Position numbers and translations under genes: made by a program. The notes under the pieces are model-generated. The model saw only the letters and a program-made list of their open reading frames with translations, was not told where the DNA came from and did not search any database. From Sphagnum compactum (Eukaryota; Bryophyta; Sphagnopsida; Sphagnales), in contig OZ234493.1 in assembly GCA_965153455.1 (NCBI GenBank), positions 29,006,213-29,070,212 on the forward strand: 64,000 nucleotides of DNA. Reading direction: 5' to 3'. Below, one piece after another: positions 1 through 11,343 of this stretch. Positions within the stretch are counted from its first letter, which is position 1. Every line of letters starts with the position of its first letter.

Positions 1-978
1 TTCCATAATTTTTTTATAGAAAGACTAGGTTAAAAAAAAATTTAATAAATAAATTTTGATGGGAAAAAAATTGAAATGATGATAACCTACCATCCGCATT
101 CAAAAAACACTCATAATTCAAAAATTGTGATACTTGAAAATTTTAAAAATTCAAAATATAATTTTAGAATGTTTAAATTTCAAGAGTTATTTGTCAAATG
201 TAAATGGGTCACAATGTGTATGACATATGAACAAAGTTGTGGCTTATGACACAAAAAATTAAAGTTTAAAATAGTTAGCATATTTTAGCATGATTTGAAA
301 TTATGATCATTTTTCAAGAAAAAACATAGAATCTATACATTTTAAAACAATTCTTATTATTAAAAAAACACACACACAAACCATGTAATTCATTGGGGTA
401 ATTAAAAATATTTTAAAAAACATATTGCAATCCTTCAAAAAATCTTTTCTATGAAAAAATCGAAATGACTAGAAGGGCCCATTTGTGGTTAAATCCTTTG
501 TCACCATTGGCTCATTTGATTGTGATTACTACTTAAAGGGCTATCGGCACATGTTGTTGATAATAAGAAATAAGCATCATGGGAATTAAAGAAGATTGCA
601 AATGATGGGCTATAATGACCTAAACACAAGAAATAAAAAAAGAATCGAAACACAAATGAAGACAACCATAAATCTTTATGGCAAGAGGAATGAAGTTGTT
701 TCCTAATGTGTGGTCTCAATATAATTGTGTCTTTTCCTGAATGGCCACAATTTCATTGCATGTGTTGTCATGGATGATGCACATTGTACCAAATATGAGT
801 GGAGCGAATTAGCTCTAACATTGTCCGTTAAGGTCCAAAAGCCATTTCTAGTGATCAAATTTTTTATTATTTTGACAATTTTTCAAATCCTATCACCATT
901 AATGCTAAATCATTTGTGAGATTATCATCAGTCATGTTAAATTTGTTTTGTAATGATGGCCACCCATGTTTCATTAAA

Positions 979-981
<3 letters not shown>
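1..981. other. AT-rich intergenic DNA, no gene seen
   Basis: Short ORFs of 60-70 codons occur here, but none has recognisable domains, biased composition or splice-compatible neighbours. The stretch is AT-rich with poly-A and poly-T runs. I see nothing functional in it. Confidence 0.6.

Positions 982-1010
<29 letters not shown>
982..1010. repeat. (AC)n microsatellite
   Basis: About 14 uninterrupted AC dinucleotides follow a short poly-A run, immediately left of the reverse-transcriptase fragment at 1,020. Confidence 0.95.
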
Positions 1011-1019
1011 TTGGTTTTG

Positions 1020-1370
1020 ATTATTGGTCTTGTTTTAGATGTGGTTCTTACTTTTTTTATGCTTATAGGCGGAGTTTGCAACATTAGGACTTTTCATTTA
1101 GCCAATGAAGTGTGTCGCTTAGTCTCCATAAAGTTTAGACCTATCCATATTACTTCCGCTAGGGTTTCTTACATTTGACAAGGGTTTTTGTATTTTAAGT
1201 GCACTCGTGGGTTCTATGCCATTTATGGAATCATAACTAGTAGAAAAATCTAGGTAAACTTCCTCTAATATGATTAGATGAAACCTTGGTACCCTAAACC
1301 TCATGTCATAGCATAAGTGGCAAATTGGAGGTATACACTCTTGTTGTGGTGCGAAAAGGTGAAGAGCTTT
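1020..1370 (+). pseudogene. Short copy of the reverse-transcriptase element at 3.7-6.5 kb
   Basis: This stretch is a diverged copy of two separate parts of the larger element downstream. Its first part (about 1,020-1,230) resembles 4,690-4,885, including the shared stretch around 'caacattaggacttttcat'. Its second part (about 1,285-1,370) resembles 6,425-6,510, sharing 'taaacctcatgtca' and 'tgttgtggtg'. The roughly 1.5 kb between those parts is missing, so this looks like an internally deleted relative. No open frame survives. Confidence 0.55.
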
Positions 1371-1539
1371 CGACTCTGGACCTTTTTAAAGAATTGGAAT
1401 TTTAAAGAATGAAATAGTTACTAGTCACATTTTCAAAATGTGTTTGAAGTAGTTGGTGTTTGTGGTAGGTGGTTTCAATTCTTCAAATTAGTGACTTTTG
1501 AAATGCAACAAAGTTTTTCCACTTCAACAAAAAGAGAAT

Positions 1540-1640
1540 GAGAAAGAAAAAAAAAAAAAGATTAGGGTTTTCAGTAAGAAATAAAGAAAGAAAGAAAGAT
1601 TAGGGTTTTCAATGGAAGAGAGAGAGAGAGAGAGAGAGTT
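1540..1640. repeat. Low-complexity purine tract with telomere-like words
   Basis: A poly-A run, (GAAA)n and (GA)n are interspersed with three copies of TTAGGGTTT at about 1,562, 1,602 and 1,639. No gene start can be tied to it. Confidence 0.7.
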
Positions 1641-1959
1641 AGGGTTTCCAACAACTCCTGGTGAGTCCCAATGCAATCTTTGTAGAGGACGAGGAAGGTG
1701 AAAGTGTGTCCTATGGGAATAAAAAAAATTTAAAAAAAAAGTCTAAGGGGGGATCAGGGAGGAGTGATCAATGGCAAATGGATGAGAGGAAGAAGAAAAG
1801 AGGGTGGGTGGGAGGAAAGGGAAGAAAATAGGAGGGAAAGAAGGGGAGGGCAAAAGTCTAGTGTTTCAATGTTGTTGCACATACACTACTCCTATTGACT
1901 GGCACAACTTTCTCATGTTTAACTAACTCATTATGAAAGGGTATAATTCCTATTATTGC
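1641..1959. other. Purine-rich intergenic DNA
   Basis: Contains G/A-rich low-complexity sequence, especially 1,745-1,850, and no supported gene. Confidence 0.5.
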
Positions 1960-2125
1960 ACCTTTGATAATAATAGGGCAAGACAAGCATGGCCGAAGGT
2001 AGGGCAAACAATTTAGGGCAAGGCAAAACAAAGTGGGGCAAAGGTAAGGCAAAACAAACAAGGCAAGGTAGGGCAAGGTAAAGTAGGGCAGGGGCAAAAT
2101 AGAGCATGTAAGGCAAGCAAACATG
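1960..2125. repeat. Degenerate GGCAA-type tandem repeat
   Basis: Words such as 'agggcaag', 'ggcaaaac' and 'aggcaagg' recur about a dozen times with irregular spacing. The repeat explains the overlapping leucine/proline-rich reading frames on the minus strand, which are not genes. Confidence 0.7.
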
Positions 2126-3720
2126 GCCTTTGAACAACAACACTCGCACACAAATAGTGGCGAATTTGTAGTTGGGTTCATTTGCTACTCCCACCCATTC
2201 CTTGGGTTTTCGTGAGTTTGTTTCCATATGTCCCCTTCTAGTTTTTTTCATTTTGTTTGTAAGTACTTCTATTTTAGGGCAATAGTTTTAAGGTTTGAGG
2301 GGGATTAAGGGGGTTTCTAAGATTGGGATTTAAGGTCCTGATTTTAGACTATGTATGTTAAGCCAAGGATAGGCATGGTAAATCCTATGAATTTTTCGTC
2401 CCCAAAGTGTCATTCAACATCCCAACCCTCTCAACAAGCACCCAATGGAGAGCTAGTAGTCAGCTTTACTTATATGCCCAACTGTGTTCCAACTTCCATC
2501 CATCTGCCCATCATTCCCATCCCTCTTAGTTTACATCAACTAATCCCTTCATCCTCCCTTTGTCCATTGGCCTTCTTTTTGCCTCGTTCGCCACACCCAC
2601 TAAAAGTTTATTGAGTATTCATTATATAGTCTTCTCCTTCATTACCTCGCATTCCCTGTCCCTCTTGTGTTCGTCTTTTTAATGCAAGGGGGTTTAGCAC
2701 GACACTAGCTTTCATGCACCGTTCATAGGGTTTATATCATAATTTATTAATAACTTTTAATTTAAACATATGAGTCCATAAAATTTATCCACAAGAAATA
2801 TTTATAAATGAATTATAATATCTAAATTTATATGTAATAAATGTTTGTATATTAGTCATATTAAGTTGATTTATACATTTAATTTACATAATTTAATTAT
2901 ACTTTAAAATGCATAATATATAAAATATATTCAAAAAATGTATAATGAACTTTTTTATATTACTTATATGTATAATATTAGTTGAAACTAGTTCCTTGCA
3001 TGTCATAATTCTTTATGTGTGAACTTATATTGATAGTCATTTTTGAATCATTGTAAAGTAATTTTATAATCACATTATGTATGTAATGACACATCATTTT
3101 GTCCATGTCATTTTGTCACCAGTTGTGGATGCCATATAGATGAAAACTTGTAATGAAAAATGACATCATCTTTGTTGTTACCACGTCATTGTCTACTAGT
3201 CAAATGCACCATTGATATATGACTACAACTTTTTACACGTAGGATTTGAAATAATATCCTATTACTATAGATAATTATTAGTCGTTTAGGACATTTAGTC
3301 ATTGATTTCTTGGTTACAAAGGACAAGATTTCTGCTAGTTTAGTGTTGCCCTTGACTTTACCATGTTCTCTTCCCTCTTTAACATGGACATGGATTACAT
3401 CCATAAACATCGTTGATGTTTTCCATTTGTGTTTACCTTGTCCTTGTTCATACCATCATATTCCATATGTTCCTTGAGTTATTGTTTAGTGAACTTTGCA
3501 TATTCATTTATTTTGATTAACATTCAATCCTTATAATATTGTAGCTTGACATGTTTTTTTGTTATTCCCCTTTTGGTGTTTGTTTTTTCTTCCATGGGGT
3601 GGTGAGAAAGGCCATTAAGACTTGTGCTCATTTTTGCTTGTGTCGATACATGGGTGGCAATTAGGAAACATTATAGGAAAAACACACGATTAGAACACTT
3701 GCTTTAACTTTTCATAAATG
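2126..3720. other. Intergenic DNA, no gene seen
   Basis: Between 2,700 and 3,100 the sequence is strongly AT-rich. The remaining frames are short and lack recognisable motifs. Confidence 0.5.
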
Positions 3721-3721
3721 T

Positions 3722-6510
3722 TTGGAGTTGATTCCAAATCCTACCCCACCTTCATTAGCACGATCAATTATGTCGTGCACATGCCTTTGCTCATGTAAGG
3801 GAATATGTTCAAGCAGTACATGCACTAGGTTTCAAGCACACTTACAACCCCATTTGATGAAATTACGAAAGTCTTTTGTTTTTTCGATCCACTTGTTGAA
3901 GTTTATGTCCCCCCTTTTGTTGATGATTTCATTTTGAGACAAAAATTATTTTAGATCGAGATCCATTTATCTCTATTTTGGTTCATTCCTCACGTTTTTC
4001 TTCCGGTGGCCCTTTGGGTATGGTATATGAGCTTTTATGAATTTTTTTTTGTTCCAAATGATTTTGCAAATGGCTTCGACCTTTTTTTCAAGGTATGTGG
4101 GCACATTGTTCAAGGTCATGTTGCACCTTTAGTATCACGTTTGTTTTTTGTATTTCAATTCCTAGCATTGGAGAAGCAATCTGGAGGCATATGTCCCATT
4201 ATAATTGGTGAGGTGACTTATCATTTAGTTGCCTACACATTGGTTATTCAGTTTACAGATATTGTCATGGAACATTTTAATCCTCATCAGTTTAGTGTAG
4301 CAATTCATGGTGGTGTGAGACAATGGTTCATGACATTCGAACAATGTTAGATTTGCACCTATATTGGGTGGTGCTACTAGTGGATGTTTGTAACACTTTC
4401 AATTTGGTGTCATGGTTAGCCATTTTTAATGAATTACGATTTTTGCCCAGTTCTTTAGATTAGTTTTTCTCATTTATTCGATGATTTTATGCACGCCCAT
4501 CCCCATAATTTTTTAAAAAGCTTTTGAACATGGGGATTTCATAATCATTTTGTTGGAGTTAGGTACATGATAGGAAGACCCATTGAGAGGAGTGTTGTTT
4601 GCTCTGGCTCACCTTTGTGCTCTTCACTCTCTAATAATAACCCACTTTACTTGGGTTTTCCTTTTGTTAGTAGATGATACACATATAATAGGTCCTGCAT
4701 CAGATGTGATTCTTGTTTTTTTATGATTGCATCATGAGTTTTCAACATTAGGGCTTTTAATGTAGCTAGTGTAGTGTGTAGTTTGGTTTCCATAGGGGTT
4801 GGAACATTATATATCACTTCCTCTTAACTTACTATCGATTCAGGTTTTCATATTTTGGGTGCACCAATGGGATTCAAATCATTTGTTAAGTCGTTTATGG
4901 TTGAGGCTTTTCATAAGGATCTTGGGACGATATTTAGTCTCCTTTTGCTTGTAAATTTTCAGGCAACTTTTACAATGTTTTGGTTGTGTTATTCCCAACA
5001 ACTTAGTTATTTGTTTGGTACAATGTTTCCATCTCTAAGTATTTTGCAGCATTATGCTGAGTTCGATACTCCTACCATAGTTATGTTGGAGAAATTACTT
5101 GGTGTAGGATCTTTTGGTGGTTCTATTAGTCACCTAGCTCATTGTTAGGCCATTCTTCCTTCTTCTTCGGGCACGATCGACCTCCATTCTATAGTTCAAA
5201 CTACTATCCCCACATTCTTGGGATGTTGGCATTGATCGCTTTTGCACTTGTCATTTGTTTCCAAGAAGATGATCACCCTATTCTGCTGGATATAGTAGCA
5301 CATGTTGAGACTAACATTTCTTTATTCCAAATGGCACTACAAAATACCTGAACCTTGTTACCTTAGGTTGTCCACTCTTAGGTCCCACCCTTTCAGAGCC
5401 TAATGGTTCAATTTTATCCCTAGTTGTTGGTTTTTTTGATGAATCGGTTAAATGAATAAGAGTTTGCTTCACTTAGACGCTCCATAAAATATTATGTAAA
5501 CACGTTTTCGCTCATGTGCGGGTCTAGGGGTGGGCATTTAATTATTAGTTTGTCCTACCACACCTGCATTTCCTTTATCTGATCATACCATTGATGATCT
5601 AGGTACTCATTTGCTTTGGTGCCCTTGAGAGAGTGCACGTATAACAACCCATGATACACCTCAAGATATTATTGTAACTATTGCTTTGGAGAGTGGAACA
5701 CATGTTCAGAAGGAGGTTTCCCACCTTTTCTCTCACCACACCCAATGACGAGTGGATATCCTAATCACTAGAGACAACTTTCAGAACTTGTTGGACATTG
5801 TCCTTACTAACCTGATTCACATAGATATGGTGTAGTGAACATTGACGATGACAACACATGCAATGATGATGGTTGCTCAAAAGAAGACACAATCATATGT
5901 TGAACGAACACCAAGCAATGACTTCATTCCCTTTTGTTATTGAAACGTATAAGTGTTTTCATTTTCATTTTGATTCATTTTTTACTGCTTATGCACATAC
6001 CATTATTGTGTGTCATCAACAATCTTCTTTAATCCCCTTGATGCTTATTTCTTACCATTGACAATGCGTGTTGATAGCCCTATAACGTGTGCAAACCATA
6101 GCAATTCTTCAATGGGCTACTGCACGTGGTTGGGGTTCTTCATTTTTTCCACACATCATAGTTAATGCACCTCTGTCATTAGTCAATTTGTGACAGATGA
6201 CAATTCTTTCGTCTTAAGTCTTCTTTGTTATCATTGATTGTCATTTCATCGCCATAAGTCTTCTTTGCATAAGGTCTTTACCTTATTTTCGTTGATTCTT
6301 TGTTCTTGTTTTTTCTTTAGTTTGTGTCTACTTGTGTTCTCATTTGCCTTATACTTTTGATTGATGGGTTCCCATCTTTGATTTTTATTTACAAGGTTTT
6401 TCTTTGAAAAACTTGCTCTATGTTTGGATGCAACCTTGGTCAATCTAAACCTCATGTCACAACATAGGTGATGAATTGGAGTTGTACAATCATGTTGTGG
6501 TGGGCAAAAT
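3722..6510 (+). pseudogene. Decayed reverse-transcriptase retroelement
   Basis: Several plus-strand frames together resemble a reverse transcriptase broken by frameshifts and stops. The frame at 4,006-4,350 contains 'ALEKQSGGICPIIIGEV', like the fingers/palm region of non-LTR-type reverse transcriptases that usually reads GG(I/L)RPI. Around 4,560-4,600 the sequence can be read, out of frame, as a degraded QGDPLGGVLFALAH-type motif. At 4,660-4,710 the frame reads LVDDTHIIGP, the position of the catalytic (Y/F)xDD box with the aromatic residue lost. A further frame at 4,855-5,148 continues into what I take to be the downstream part of the same protein. The segment 6,425-6,510 is shared with the short copy near 1.3 kb and marks the far end. 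I recognise the type but not the exact clade. It cannot make a working protein as it stands. Confidence 0.6.
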
Positions 6511-6999
6511 TTCACTCGAGCACCGCACCCAATTGTGGAAGGGTGAAAATTTGCACTAGTTCACCAAAGAAAAAGACATTAATCAAGACTAACAAACTTA
6601 CCATTTCAAAGACCCGACAAAAAAAACCAATGGCCGGAACCATCACACGGAAGACAAAAGGGAAGGCCAAGAAAAGACCAAAAGATGTGCAGCCCACAAG
6701 AACCAAAGAAGGGAAAGAGCTAGTCCCTCTCGTGATAACAAGCTATCTCACCCACAACCCCTCTAATATCGCTTGCATGCAAATTGTGAGTTCTAATAGT
6801 AATAGGAGGTCTAAAACAAGCATCTCCCGCCAACTTAATCTTCCTCTCTATAGCAAAGGCTCTAATCTACCATTTCAAAGTAATATTCAATGAAAAAATA
6901 TGAGACTAATCATGATATGTCATCTAGTTACCTATATTTGTCACCAAATGCCTTGAATTCATATGGTTTTTTTTTTCATATTTGGAAGCACAACAGCAG
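6511..6999. other. Intergenic DNA, unrecognised 141-codon frame
   Basis: A plus-strand frame at 6,468-6,893 is Lys/Thr/Ser-rich (for example 'KGKAKKRPKD') but shows no domain, and its first third overlaps the end of the retroelement. I treat it as chance or eroded sequence. Confidence 0.35.
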
Positions 7000-7158
7000 A
7001 CCCAACTGGACAAGCTGTTGGCAGCTCCAAAGTCAAGCTCATTTGCAGTGGACCTTCAGTAGTTTCACCTGCTCACAACAGGGTTTAAAACCTAGAACCT
7101 TTTTTTTTGGAGGTTCCAAGGTCCCAGAATGGCCTATACCAGTGAGCCATCGCCCCTG
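7000..7158 (-). mobile_element. tRNA-derived SINE-like copy
   Basis: On the minus strand the left part resembles a tRNA-type RNA polymerase III promoter. TGGCTCACTGGT (plus 7,138-7,149) fits the A-box consensus, and GGTTTTAAACC (plus 7,082-7,092) fits the B box GGTTCRANNCC with one change. They lie about 45 nt apart. The sequence starts GGGGCGATGG, like the beginning of many plant tRNA-type SINEs, and a poly-A stretch sits between the boxes. The end of the element and its target duplication are not clear. Confidence 0.45.
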
Positions 7159-7510
7159 ATGTTTGACTCACTCAAATAGATTTCCAGCCTAAATAATGTT
7201 CTTAAAATATCTATACCCCTTATTCTGCAAATGCACCCACCCTGGAGCTTAACTAGGCATGTACATAAATACACTTGAGATTGAGAAATTATGACCATTA
7301 AGAATTAGGCCCCGACTTTACAGGCCACTTTAAAGACTAGTAGGATCCCAGCCCTCTTACAAAACAACAAGAGAAAACCCTCCCCCAAAATCCGATAGAT
7401 TATGAGGGCTTACTCTTGATGTTTAGAATATACGCACAAATCAATCCTCATGTAAAGGGTTGCCCATTTGTTTTTACTAAAATGAAGCCATTCTTCAGAG
7501 TTAAAAGTTT
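7159..7510. other. Intergenic DNA
   Basis: No gene, repeat or regulatory signal that I can support. Confidence 0.5.
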
Positions 7511-7630
7511 TTAGTGGAGGTGGGCAAAGGTTTGGACCTAGGAAAATGTTAAGTGTAGTAGGGTAAAGCCCTAGGGTGGGGGCATTTTCAAAATAAGGGG
7601 CCTAAGACAAGGTGATAGCCGAGTCCAGCC
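7511..7630. repeat. Dispersed repeat family, copy 1
   Basis: The segment containing 'gggtaaagccctagggtggg' and 'gacaaggtgatagcc' recurs at 23,350-23,413 and at 39,720-39,805. The three copies are diverged but collinear. The words 'taaag(c/t)cc(c/t)agggt' and 'gacaag' are shared by all. Confidence 0.65.
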
Positions 7631-7663
7631 TTGCATTTTGGGAATGTCCCCCACCCATGGGCT

Positions 7664-7976
7664 TTACCTATCATAAAGCATGAAGCAAAATTTGTCATGA
7701 ACCAAGATCATGAGGTGAATGAATGGGAGGGTTCTTATGCCTACCCTCAATACTGGAAATGTTCTTACACTTATAAGTAGCCATAATTTCCCTCCCACCC
7801 TTGAGGCATAGGCATAATATTCCTCCCATTTTTTGCATATAAGGTGCCCTCCATGTATGCTACAAATTTTCTCCAAGTGTTTTACGCATCTATAAGCTTC
7901 ACACATTTTGTGATGAAGATCAGGAAACAGCATAATTTCATATTCCACAATCTCTTTCTCTTTAAGGAGCTGGGGT
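7664..7976. other. Intergenic DNA, unrecognised minus-strand frame
   Basis: A 119-codon minus-strand frame (7,664-8,023) crosses the end of the MITE-like element and shows no recognisable domain. I do not call it a gene. Confidence 0.3.
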
Positions 7977-7984
7977 TTGGTGTC

Positions 7985-8549
7985 AGGTCCTGGGTGAACC
8001 AGCACCGACAACACTAGTACCATGGTAAGAAGAAAAATCCCAAGCTGTTTTTAGTTTGCTTCTAAAGATTAAAAATATCTCCCTTTCTTGGGTGCTTTCT
8101 TTTTATGAAGTTTGGCAGGGTTTTCATCAAAACACCCCAATATGAAGAATAAATAAAGGTCATAAATAGGGGCCTTGCAGGATTTGACTATGAGAGGGTT
8201 AATTAAATTGTAAATAAAACAAATGACCTTATCTGGTGCTTGGAAATTGGCTACTGGTAGAATCTTCTCTTTCTTTGGAGAGGTCATGGGTCCGAAACTG
8301 CCTTGGGACAGCAAAACAAGCAGGTCTCGCTAAACACATCCAATGTTTTTTTCCTTTTTTTCTTGTCACAACATGCAAAGGCCTGTGGTCGGAACATGTA
8401 GAACCATGCTGTATTATACAAAGTGAAAAAAGACCACAAATAGACACCCCAAAATGAGCACCAGATAGAGCTCAATGGGGGAGTGTTTAGTGTCTTTAGT
8501 GTCTCCCAAGAAGGTGAAGGTGTGTCTGTAGGTGCTGGTTCACCCTGGC
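7985..8549. mobile_element. MITE-like non-autonomous DNA transposon
   Basis: Two inverted ends face each other. The left end (7,988-8,010) carries GGGTGAACCAGCACC, and its exact 15-nt complement GGTGCTGGTTCACCC lies near the right end (8,527-8,549). The inverted similarity extends to about 20 bp. TTGGTGTC occurs directly outside both ends, at 7,977-7,984 and 8,550-8,557, as expected for an 8-bp target-site duplication. The 565-bp interior has no transposase frame. An 8-bp duplication would suit the hAT superfamily. The overlapping short frames at 8,229-8,475 lie inside it and are chance. Confidence 0.65.
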
Positions 8550-8557
8550 TTGGTGTC

Positions 8558-10130
8558 TTTGCTCAGGTACTTTTTTAGGTTTTCACCTGTGTTGGGAGCA
8601 GCCTTTTTTTTTCTTTTTTTTTACTGGTGATATCGCCAAAATGAAAAATGAAAAAAAATGAAAAATGGTTTTTGAGGTTTTCAATCACCAGAAGTGAGAT
8701 GAAGGGTAAAAATCACCAGATACATATGATTGGTTTTCATTGTGTAGCCAGAAATATAGAAGGTCGATTAAAGATTTGTGCTTTATTTCTGGTTTATAGC
8801 CAGATTTGGCTAAATCTTCTTAGGGATGATACCAATTTCTTCTGCATCTTCTTATGGATGGTCACCACTTTGGCTACAAACAAAAATTCCTAAGAAAGAC
8901 ACTGGTTGGGAGGTTCATTGGTTGTGCACTCACCTCCAACTTTGGGTTTGTGAAAATTTTCGGAACAAACAAACCTTTGGTTTGTTTGTTGGCTTTTGAA
9001 ATATTTCAAACAACTGGTGGGTTAGGTGAAAGAACCAATAAGGAACCGACAATTGGTTAGGTCTTTGACTGGTTCTTTGATTTTCTTGAGAACCAGGAGC
9101 CAAGGGTCATATGGGTGTTGTTGCAAGTATATCTCGTGACCTAGATATACTCCTTATGTATGGGTAAGGTATATTATTTATTCTAAATTATTTTCTTAAA
9201 ATTAGTATACCTTAATGTAGGGCAAACTCATGAGTAAGTCAATTTGAAAATGTATACCCTATTCATAACCTTGGATATATGTAAGAAATATTTGTACCCA
9301 AAATTGAAATTGTTTTGCTATCCAGGTTTTTTAACAAAAGGATAAATATGATTTATACCCTTAATTTTATTAATTGGATGGGGGTGAATAACAAGTTCGC
9401 TTTCTCTTTTTTTCAATAAATGATTGTGATCAGTCCATCATAATATTTTTTTTACAAAAACTAAAACTTTTGAAGCTTGCCAAAATAGAAGTTTTTATGT
9501 AAAGATAATGTGCCTCCCATTATAGGTGGGAAGGGGAGAACTTTGGGTAAACCACATGAGATAAAATTGAAAACAACTAACATATGGTAAAGTGCACATG
9601 GTTAATCAAGGATGAATCAAATATTTTGATTCTTGCATTCTAACATTGGATTTGGCTTTCAAAAATTGTCTTGAATAATTTCAAAATGTTAAAACAAATT
9701 ATTATTTTTAATTAATTAAATAAATATACATACCCATTTCTTACCCAAAAAAAGGTATATGATGAGGGGCACCCAAACCCTTACCCATCTACCAAAAAAC
9801 CTCATTTTTGTACATGTTTTCTAGGATTCACATTGCCAAACTTTTGTTGCAAGTGACAAATCCCCCCCTTCCCCCTGTCCCCAGAAAAAGCAAACAAACA
9901 ATGCTTATGATGTGAATCAATAGTGGGAACAGAAATTTCATTTTCCACTCTACTACGGGTGGGCTCAACACCACCTCATTTAATAATACAACAACCCAAT
10001 GATGGCGATGATGACAACAACAACAACACAAAAAAAAAAAAACTTTGTTCACAATTTGTTTGGTTAGTATGTTAACAGTTCCCATAGATTTTGGGAACCA
10101 AATTTTACATTAGATATATATACAAGTGGT
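8558..10130. other. Intergenic DNA
   Basis: AT-rich DNA. Around 8,930-9,110 the words 'ggttctt', 'aaccaat' and 'gaaccag' recur, like the subterminal repeats of an eroded DNA transposon, but I cannot define ends. From 9,115 to 9,800 there are repeated 'tatac' and 'ttaccca' words and no gene. Confidence 0.45.
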
Positions 10131-10596
10131 GGAATACCTACCTACCTACCTACCTGAAACGATACTAAAGAGGAGGAGGAGGAGGAAGAGGAAGCACTTT
10201 AAAAACAACTAAGGAATATACAATATACGCATACACACGTAGACATAAATACGTATACTGTTGTGGCGGCCATGCTAAACATGTGCGTATTCTTTTGTTT
10301 TCCCCGCCTTTGCTTTCTCAGCAAATGCCTGTCTTCTTTCGCGCCCTGTCTTGTCGTCGAAGTCGCTGGCGATCGCTTGCTCGATCGCTTGCTCGCTCGC
10401 GCTCGCACTCTCTCGCAGACACACGGACTGACACCACGCACACTTTTCAAGCACATGTGAGAAGTCAGGTTTAGATATTTTCACGCACATGTGAAGAAAG
10501 AAAGAAAGAAAGAAGGAAGGCAAGCAAGCAAGGAAGCAAGAAAGAGACACAGATTAATGAAAGAAATCAAGGAAGAAAGCGATTGATTGATTGGTT

Positions 10597-10648
<52 letters not shown>

Positions 10649-11343
10649 TACAAAGAAAGAAAGAAAAAGCTACCTGCTTTGTTGGCAAAATTAGCAACTT
10701 AGAGCAATTCCAACGGTGTTCAATATGTGACCCAGCACCAGCAGCAACGCAAGGAAGAAAGAAAAGAAACAAGTTCAGATAGCCTAGATCATCGATCTAC
10801 AATAGATGATTGATTCAACAGCTGATGAAGATATAGGTAGGTAGGCAGCCAAGAGTGAGTGAAGAGTGTTGTGAGTGTGTGTGTGTGTGTGTTTTTTTAA
10901 AAACAAATTAACTTGGGTCTTTGCAAGTTCTTCTCTTGAGGATTTTGGAATCGAGTCGTTTAAACGCACATGTTGGTATTCTTTCTTTCTTTCTTGTTTC
11001 GAGTCCAAATCAGTTTGCACATTTTAAAATTTAAAAAAAAAAAGAAAGATTGTTCAAGTTTAGATGAAGATTTAGATCTATCTATTTTAGAGATATATTT
11101 GCAATATGTTTTAATCATGGAGGTTGGGTTTTGACATATAATCATAATATGTCTTAGTCACGATTTTGATATATAGTTGCATTTTAATCATGATTTTGAT
11201 ATATAGTAACGTCTTGGTCATGGATGCTGAGTTTTGGCATAGTGTGTGATTTATAGCTGGAGTAGTGTTGCTACTACTCCTCCTGTTGTTGGAGCAAGAA
11301 GTATCTTCTGGTTGCTCCTGGTTTGGGGGAAGGCGGGGTCTCC
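10131..11343 (+). promoter_or_regulatory. Upstream / probable 5' leader region of the JAZ gene
   Basis: The stretch is dense in simple repeats: (ACCT)n at 10,137-10,155, (GAAA)n-like DNA near 10,495-10,560, (GA)n of about 23 units at 10,601-10,647, and (GT)n at 10,875-10,892. A degenerate tandem repeat with words such as 'gattttgatatatag' and 'catgat' covers about 11,110-11,235. CACATGTG palindromes occur at 10,452-10,459 and 10,486-10,493, and ACATGTG at 10,279-10,285. These are E-box sequences of the CACATG type reported to bind MYC2-class factors, which JAZ proteins repress. I cannot place the transcription start or exclude a leader intron. Confidence 0.5.

Noticed and set aside
979-1010. 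CRISPR-like or spacer-repeat arrays
   Set aside because: All regular repeats here are microsatellites or tandem repeats without unique spacers, and the genome is a plant's.
1858-2251. Two overlapping 106-codon frames rich in Leu, Pro and Cys
   Set aside because: Produced by the GGCAA-type repeat. They have no signal beyond the repeat.
8270-8330. Second SINE-like promoter ('gggtccgaaactg')
   Set aside because: A weak B-box-like word without a convincing A box at tRNA spacing, and it sits inside the MITE-like element.
8229-8475. Three overlapping 60-73-codon frames
   Set aside because: They overlap on both strands inside the MITE-like element and carry no motif.
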